A stretch of DNA of 64,000 nucleotides from Cutibacterium modestum. GTDB lineage: Bacteria > Actinomycetota > Actinomycetes > Propionibacteriales > Propionibacteriaceae. The DNA is taken from contig NZ_BJEN01000001.1 of assembly GCF_008326345.1 (NCBI RefSeq), positions 248,001 through 312,000 on the forward strand, given 5' to 3'. Of the stretch, positions 59,065 through 64,000 are shown piece after piece (the stretch's first letter is position 1; the number at the start of each line of letters is the position of its first letter). Both the position numbers and the translations under genes were made by a program. The notes under the pieces are model-generated. The model searched no databases and was not told where the DNA came from. It saw only the letters and a program-made list of their open reading frames with translations.

Positions 59065-61314
59065 GTGTGGAGGATCAACAGGCAAGACCGCCGTCACGAC
59101 GAGAACGGTTCCGACGACAAAGAAGTGCCGGTAACTCCCCCTGCCTTAAAACTATCTGCTGCGGAACCATCGCCTGAACCGGTGTCTCCCGCTGCCCCCG
59201 ACAACTCCTCTGAGTCAGCTCCTACTCCCCAACCATCACTGTCGCCAGAACCACCGGAGTCTCAGGCGCCGCGTCACGCTGCCGGGCATGCCTCTGGCGG
59301 CGAGGGTCTCACCGAAGTTATGAGCGCTATCGATTCTCCCGGACGCCCACCACTGCGCGGATTTGGGCGCATTCCTGTCCACAACGTCCATCCTGAGGTC
59401 GAAGGTGGCCACCTGCCGATCTACTCTGTCGTCGACGAAGAGTTCGAGGTCACCGCGAATGTTTTCCGCGAAGGCCACGATGCCGTCGGAGCCAGCGTCG
59501 TCCTCACCGATCCCGAGGGCAACCGTCACGTCACTGATATGCATCAGGTCGAGCCCTGGGGATTAGATATTTGGAAGGCCCAAGTCTGCGCTGACATCGA
59601 AGGTGACTGGACCATGCACGTCGAAGGCTGGTCAGACACCTGGGGCACGTGGCATCACAATGCCGACGCCAAGCTCGCCGCTGCCATCGACGTCGAACTG
59701 GTATGTGCCGAAGGCCATGCCCTCATGAGCAAAGCGGTCAAGCACGCCGAGCAAACTGGTGACATCGACGCCCTCACGGCCCTGCGCGAGGCCGACGCCA
59801 ATCTCACTCCTGACCGTGCCCCCGACTCACTGCGCCAGGTCATCAACGCCTACGCGTTCTGCGAAGCGATGCGGGCCTATGCCCCCCGGACGCTCACCTC
59901 GCCCACTGCCCCGACCCCATTGCGAGTGGAACGACGTCGGGCCCTCTACGGTTCCTGGTATGAATTCTTCCCACGCTCCCAGGGCGCTCACATAGATGCC
60001 GACGGGCGCTGGGTTTCGGGCACTTTCGACTCCTCCTGGGAGCGCCTGAACGCTGCCGCCACGATGGGATTCGACGTCGTCTATCTGCCGCCGATCCACC
60101 CTATTGGCACAGCCTTCCGCAAGGGCAAGGACAATACCCTGGCCCCCGCCTCGGACGATCCGGGATCGCCGTGGGCTATCGGTTCGCCCGATGGCGGCCA
60201 TGACGCTATTCACCCTGACCTTGGCACCTTCGACGACTTTGACCGTTTCGTCGCCCACGCCCATGACCTGGGCTTGGAGGTCGCCTTAGACTTTGCCCTG
60301 CAGGCCTCCCCGGACCACCCGTGGGTGCTCCAGCACCCGGAGTGGTTCACGACTCGCGTTGACGGCACGATTGCCTATGCGGAGAATCCACCTAAGAAGT
60401 ATCAGGACATTTACCCGATCAACTTCGATAACGACCCAGACGGTATCTATCAGGAATGCTTGCGGCTACTGGAATTGTGGATCTCTCACGGCGTAACGAT
60501 CTTCCGGGTCGATAACCCGCATACTAAGCCCGTGAATTTCTGGGCCTGGTTAATGGAGCAGGTTCACCGTCGTCACCCCGAAGTCATCTTCCTGGCGGAG
60601 GCCTTCACCCGCCCCGAGATGATGGCTGCGCTGGCCAAGGTGGGCTTCCAGCAGGGCTACTCCTACTTCACCTGGCGCACCGCCAAGTGGGAGCTTGAGG
60701 CGTACCTCGATGAGATCTCTCACCAGACCTCGCACTTCTACCGTCCAAACTTTTTCGTCAATACCCCCGACATCAACCCGATCTATCTCAACAACGGCAA
60801 CCCTGCCGGCTTCGCTATCCGAGCGATCCTGGCTGCGACGATGAGCCCGTCGTGGGGCATGTACTCCGGGTTTGAGATTTGCGAACACGAGCCGCTGCCC
60901 GGACGAGAGGAGTACGCCCACTCGGAGAAGTACGAATACCGGCCCCGCGACTACGATTCCGATCCGAACATCACGCTGCTCGTCACTCGCCTCAACGAGA
61001 TCCGTCGGGCTCACCCGGCGCTGCAACAACTGCGCGACACCACCATCCATCACGCTCCACACGACGACGTCTTCGTGTTCTCCAAGAAGGCAGGAGACGA
61101 CGTCGTGATCGTCGTCATCTCCCTGGATCCGGTATGGGGTGTTGAATCTCAGATCATGCTCGATATGGCTGCCCTTGGCCTCGACCATGACGACATTTTC
61201 GCCGTCCACGATGAACTCACTGGAGCCGACTTCACGTGGGGTCAGCAGGCCTTCGTCAGGCTCTACCCCGCTCAGCCCGCCCACATCCTGCACGTGCGAA
61301 AAACCACTCCATGA
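59065..61314 (+). CDS. glgE: Alpha-1,4-glucan:maltose-1-phosphate maltosyltransferase
   Basis: 749-residue GH13 enzyme that adds maltosyl units from maltose 1-phosphate to alpha-glucan. After a Pro/Ser/Glu-rich tail (about residues 20-80, unusually long) the family start RIPVHNVHPEVEGG appears. The catalytic domain has RALYGSWYEFFPRS near 292-305, VVYLPPIHPIGTAFRKGKDN near 336-355, the nucleophile Asp in IFRVDNPHTKPVNFW near 479-493 and the acid/base Glu in EVIFLAEAFTRPEMM near 506-520. The GTG at 59065 is preferred as a leaderless start; GTG 59125 would remove 20 residues. Its stop overlaps the treS start by ATGA. Confidence 0.93.
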   Translation: MWRINRQDRRHDENGSDDKEVPVTPPALKLSAAEPSPEPVSPAAPDNSSESAPTPQPSLSPEPPESQAPRHAAGHASGGEGLTEVMSAIDSPGRPPLRGFGRIPVHNVHPEVEGGHLPIYSVVDEEFEVTANVFREGHDAVGASVVLTDPEGNRHVTDMHQVEPWGLDIWKAQVCADIEGDWTMHVEGWSDTWGTWHHNADAKLAAAIDVELVCAEGHALMSKAVKHAEQTGDIDALTALREADANLTPDRAPDSLRQVINAYAFCEAMRAYAPRTLTSPTAPTPLRVERRRALYGSWYEFFPRSQGAHIDADGRWVSGTFDSSWERLNAAATMGFDVVYLPPIHPIGTAFRKGKDNTLAPASDDPGSPWAIGSPDGGHDAIHPDLGTFDDFDRFVAHAHDLGLEVALDFALQASPDHPWVLQHPEWFTTRVDGTIAYAENPPKKYQDIYPINFDNDPDGIYQECLRLLELWISHGVTIFRVDNPHTKPVNFWAWLMEQVHRRHPEVIFLAEAFTRPEMMAALAKVGFQQGYSYFTWRTAKWELEAYLDEISHQTSHFYRPNFFVNTPDINPIYLNNGNPAGFAIRAILAATMSPSWGMYSGFEICEHEPLPGREEYAHSEKYEYRPRDYDSDPNITLLVTRLNEIRRAHPALQQLRDTTIHHAPHDDVFVFSKKAGDDVVIVVISLDPVWGVESQIMLDMAALGLDHDDIFAVHDELTGADFTWGQQAFVRLYPAQPAHILHVRKTTP

Positions 61315-63083
61315 CCCGTTCCCCCTACACTCCGGCCGAGGAGATCCCTAAGGCCCTGGCTCCCACCGGGGTTCTTGGACTGACCTCGGCCCAGTTGCAG
61401 GCCAAACTCGACGAGATCCACCCGATCGGTTCCATCGACCGCACCGAGACGGAATGGTTTCGCACCGCTGTCTTCTATGAGGTTCTGGTGCGATCTTTTA
61501 AGGACTCCAATGGTGACGGGATTGACGACTTCAAGGGGTTGACGGAAAAGCTCGACTATCTGCAGTGGCTCGGGGTGGATTGCCTGTGGTTACCACCCTT
61601 CTACGACTCTCCTCTGCATGACGGTGGTTATGACATCCGTGACTACCGCTGGATCCGTGAGGAGTTGGGCACCATTGAGGACTTTAAGGTTTTCCTCGAC
61701 GCTGCCCACGACCGTGGCCTTCGCGTCATCATCGACTTCGTTATGAACCACACCTCGGGTTCCCATCCGTGGTTTCAGTCTTCACGCGCCGATCCTGACG
61801 ACCCCTACAGTAACTACTACGTATGGTCGGACACTGACGATGCCTACTCTGACGCTCGTATTATCTTCTGCGATACCGAGGACTCGAACTGGTCCTGGGA
61901 TTCCGAACGTAAGCAGTTTTACTGGCACCGGTTCTTTCATCACCAACCCGACCTCAACTTTGAAGAGCCTCGGGTTATGGAGGAAATGCTCGGGGCCGTC
62001 CGCTTCTGGATGAACTTAGGTATTGACGGGTTCCGGCTCGACGCTGTCCCGTACCTTATCGAAGCTGAGGGCACGAACTGCGAGAATTTGCCAAAGACCC
62101 ATCAGATTCTCAAGCAGTTGCGCGCCATGGTCGACGAGGAGTATCCGGGCCGCATTCTGCTGTGTGAGGCCAATCAGTGGCCTGACGGCGTCGTCGAGTA
62201 CTTTGGTGACGGCGACGAATGCCAGATGGCGTTCCATTTCCCCGTCATGCCACGCCTGTACATGGGACTGCGTCGCGGCTCACGAGAGTGCATTAGCAAG
62301 ATTCTAGCCGACACCCCACAGATTCCAGAGGGATGCCAGTGGGCAACCTTCCTGCGCAACCACGACGAACTCGCCCTCGAAATGGTGTTCAAAGAGGATC
62401 GTCAGTACATGTGGGAGGGGTATGCTCCCGAACCCCGGTGGCGGTGCAACTTGGGTATTCGTCGTCGCTTAAGCCCCCTCGTCGATAACGACGACGCGAA
62501 AGCCCGGTTGCTTAACGCCATGTTGCTATCTTTACCCGGCTCTCCGGTGCTGTATTACGGCGACGAGATTGGCATGGGTGACGATCTCTGGCTGTCTGAC
62601 CGTGACGGTGTGCGCACCCCAATGCAGTGGGATGATTCGGAGACGGCCGGTTTTTCCACCGCCCTTCCCGAGGACTTCCATCTACCTCTCATCCACACTT
62701 TTGGTCACGATCCCGAGCACGTCAACGTCGCCCGCCAGATGGACGATCCGTCCTCTTTACTGGTCTGGACACGTGCCATGCTCGGTATCCGTCGCCGTCA
62801 CCCTGTCTTTGGGACTAGCGAGTTCATCGATCTCGACGGGGCAGACACAGCTGTGATGTCCTTCCTGCGTCACAACGAGCACGAAACGATCCTGTGCCTG
62901 GCTAATCTCTCCGATACCGAGCGGACGGTTGTCCTTCACCTTCCGCAGTTCGCGGGCGCGACGGGCTCTTCCCTCATCCATGGCCAGGACGTGCAACCGG
63001 TGGAGGCTGATGGAACGTTGATCGTGCCGTTATGGCCGTATGGCTATCGATGGCTGCAGATGTCTGTTGAGGAGAAGTCATGA
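61311..63083 (+). CDS. treS: Maltose alpha-D-glucosyltransferase (trehalose synthase)
   Basis: 590-residue GH13 enzyme that interconverts trehalose and maltose. It has FYEVLVRSFKDSNGDGIDDF near 55-74, VDCLWLPPFYDSPLHDGGYDI near 88-108, RVIIDFVMNHTS near 139-150, nucleophile Asp in GIDGFRLDAVPYL near 239-251, Glu in LLCEANQWPDGV near 282-293, and Asp in FLRNHDELALEM near 346-357. There is no fused maltokinase domain; that is encoded by the next gene. The frame is open to 61236 inside glgE, but ATG 61311 overlaps the glgE stop (ATGA) and gives the usual N-terminus. Confidence 0.95.
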   Translation: MTRSPYTPAEEIPKALAPTGVLGLTSAQLQAKLDEIHPIGSIDRTETEWFRTAVFYEVLVRSFKDSNGDGIDDFKGLTEKLDYLQWLGVDCLWLPPFYDSPLHDGGYDIRDYRWIREELGTIEDFKVFLDAAHDRGLRVIIDFVMNHTSGSHPWFQSSRADPDDPYSNYYVWSDTDDAYSDARIIFCDTEDSNWSWDSERKQFYWHRFFHHQPDLNFEEPRVMEEMLGAVRFWMNLGIDGFRLDAVPYLIEAEGTNCENLPKTHQILKQLRAMVDEEYPGRILLCEANQWPDGVVEYFGDGDECQMAFHFPVMPRLYMGLRRGSRECISKILADTPQIPEGCQWATFLRNHDELALEMVFKEDRQYMWEGYAPEPRWRCNLGIRRRLSPLVDNDDAKARLLNAMLLSLPGSPVLYYGDEIGMGDDLWLSDRDGVRTPMQWDDSETAGFSTALPEDFHLPLIHTFGHDPEHVNVARQMDDPSSLLVWTRAMLGIRRRHPVFGTSEFIDLDGADTAVMSFLRHNEHETILCLANLSDTERTVVLHLPQFAGATGSSLIHGQDVQPVEADGTLIVPLWPYGYRWLQMSVEEKS

Positions 63084-64000
63084 CCAGTTGGGACAGCTCC
63101 ACCGTGAGGGAACGCATCTGGGACCATATCCGTGGCGCCCGATGGTTCTCGGGGAAGGGCCGATCGGGTGCCCTTGCCGGGCTGCTGCCGTTGGCTCCCG
63201 TCGTCAACGAGCAGGAGCTGCGGGTGCTCCCTGTCATCGCGCAGGTTAGTTATCCGCAAGCCCCCGACGAGTATTACCAGTTACTGTTAGCGCTGCGTCC
63301 GGGACGCGTTGCTGGTCTGGCCGAGGTAGTCGTCGACGGACAACCTTTTACCGCCACTGACGCCACTGAGGATCAACCAGCTCTTACCGCGTGGGCTCGC
63401 ACCATCCTCGAAGGCACCCCGATCGCCACGGACGGATCCTGGCAGCTACATCGCCGTCTAACGGCCGCCAAGCCGGTGTGGTCTGCTGAGCGATTCGGGG
63501 GTGAGCAGTCGAACACCTCGATCATGGTGGGCGATACCATCATCAAAATGTTCCGTCGTCTGGAGCCCGGCGACAACCTTGACATTACTGCGCATGGTGC
63601 CCTCAACGACGCCGGGGTTTCATTGGTGGCCAAATTGTATGGCTTTATCTCCGGGAAGATCCCCGCTGAAGAAGACATTCCGACCGATCTGGCCATGATC
63701 GTCGAAAGGTTACCGCAGCCCCAAAACGGCTGGGAACTTATCACCGCTAAAGCAGCCGATCTCGTCGACGTCACCGACCTTGTTGCCGACTTGGGACGCT
63801 GTCTACGCACCATTCACGAAACGCTAGGGCAGACCTTTGGTACCGCCAACATCGACGGGGCGCGCATCGCTGACGATATGATGCGTCGCCTCGACGCTGC
63901 CGTTGCCACTGTGCCGATGCTGGCTTCCTATCAAGACACGTTAGCCTCCCGGTTCGAGAAACTGCGCGGACGCCAACTCGCTGCCCAACGAGTCCATGGA
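63080..64000 (+). CDS. mak: Maltokinase, N-terminal part (runs off the window)
   Basis: The frame from ATG 63080 is open to the last base, 307 codons. It begins WDHIRGARWFSGKGR, the N-terminal cap typical of Mak/Pep2 proteins, and contains the kinase-like NTSIMVGDTIIKMFRRLEPGDNLD segment near 151-174 (Lys for ATP binding), AMIVERLPQPQNGWEL near 208-223 and the start of the catalytic loop, RVHG, at the very end; the catalytic Asp lies just outside. Mak makes maltose 1-phosphate from maltose supplied by TreS, for use by GlgE. It overlaps the treS stop by 4 bases, so glgE-treS-mak form one unit. Confidence 0.9.
   Translation, partial: MTSWDSSTVRERIWDHIRGARWFSGKGRSGALAGLLPLAPVVNEQELRVLPVIAQVSYPQAPDEYYQLLLALRPGRVAGLAEVVVDGQPFTATDATEDQPALTAWARTILEGTPIATDGSWQLHRRLTAAKPVWSAERFGGEQSNTSIMVGDTIIKMFRRLEPGDNLDITAHGALNDAGVSLVAKLYGFISGKIPAEEDIPTDLAMIVERLPQPQNGWELITAKAADLVDVTDLVADLGRCLRTIHETLGQTFGTANIDGARIADDMMRRLDAAVATVPMLASYQDTLASRFEKLRGRQLAAQRVHG

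Overview
The window looks like a chromosomal segment of a propionic-acid actinobacterium, most likely a Cutibacterium of the C. acnes group. This is inferred from about 60% GC, typical actinobacterial gene families (HisA/PriA-type isomerase, HGxxPAAW and Trp-operon membrane proteins, mycothiol-type DinB protein, GlgE/TreS/maltokinase) and frequent GTG/TTG starts. No rRNA, tRNA, insertion sequence, prophage or CRISPR array was seen.

Layout. 0-2.2 kb (+): the end of a 2-hydroxyacyl-CoA dehydratase activase-like protein, a GNAT acetyltransferase and a DUF998 membrane protein. 2.2-4.4 kb (-): hisS and a metallo-beta-lactamase-fold hydrolase, with a DUF349 coiled-coil protein (+) at 4.4-5.6 kb. 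5.7-25.0 kb (-): a dense housekeeping block with many 4-base start/stop overlaps: dnaE, a DUF2567-like protein, hisD-C-B-H-A, yebC, ruvC-A-B, yajC, secD-F, apt, a K+ channel/RCK gene and rel. 25.0-26.2 kb: a gene-poor gap. 26.2-33.6 kb: a cell-wall-sugar (MurNAc) and beta-glucoside catabolic locus: murR (+) diverging from murQ, a MurP-like PTS gene, mupG, a BadF-type sugar kinase, a secreted Cys/His protein, a GH1 phospho-glycosidase and a lactose-type PTS IIC-IIA gene. 33.6-35 kb: two small membrane-protein genes around a gap rich in palindromes. 35.0-47.7 kb (-): gltB-gltD below hisI-trpE-(two small membrane genes)-trpC-trpB-trpA-lgt. 47.8-56.6 kb: a mycothiol-type DinB protein, gatC-A-B, an ACT-domain protein, a VTT/DedA-like protein, a short MetE-like protein, mnmA and a cysteine desulfurase. 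56.8-64.0 kb (+): glgX, then glgE-treS-mak, the trehalose-to-alpha-glucan pathway; mak runs off the window.

The main observation is concentrated gene decay. Seven genes carry clear lesions in otherwise recognisable reading frames: a K+ channel gene (+1 base), murR (-1 base), mupG (deletion, frameshift and stop), the GH1 gene and the adjacent PTS IIC gene (joined by a deletion), trpB (apparent 11-base deletion) and trpE (nonsense codon and +1 base). The damage falls on two functional units, tryptophan synthesis and MurNAc/beta-glucoside uptake, while the histidine, recombination, secretion and glycogen genes are intact. The HisA/PriA protein, which would be expected to supply TrpF activity, has Gln at a position that is Arg in the HisA/PriA proteins I can recall; this fits relaxed selection on tryptophan synthesis. 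Single-base lesions could be sequencing errors, but the nonsense codon and the multi-base deletions are unlikely to be.
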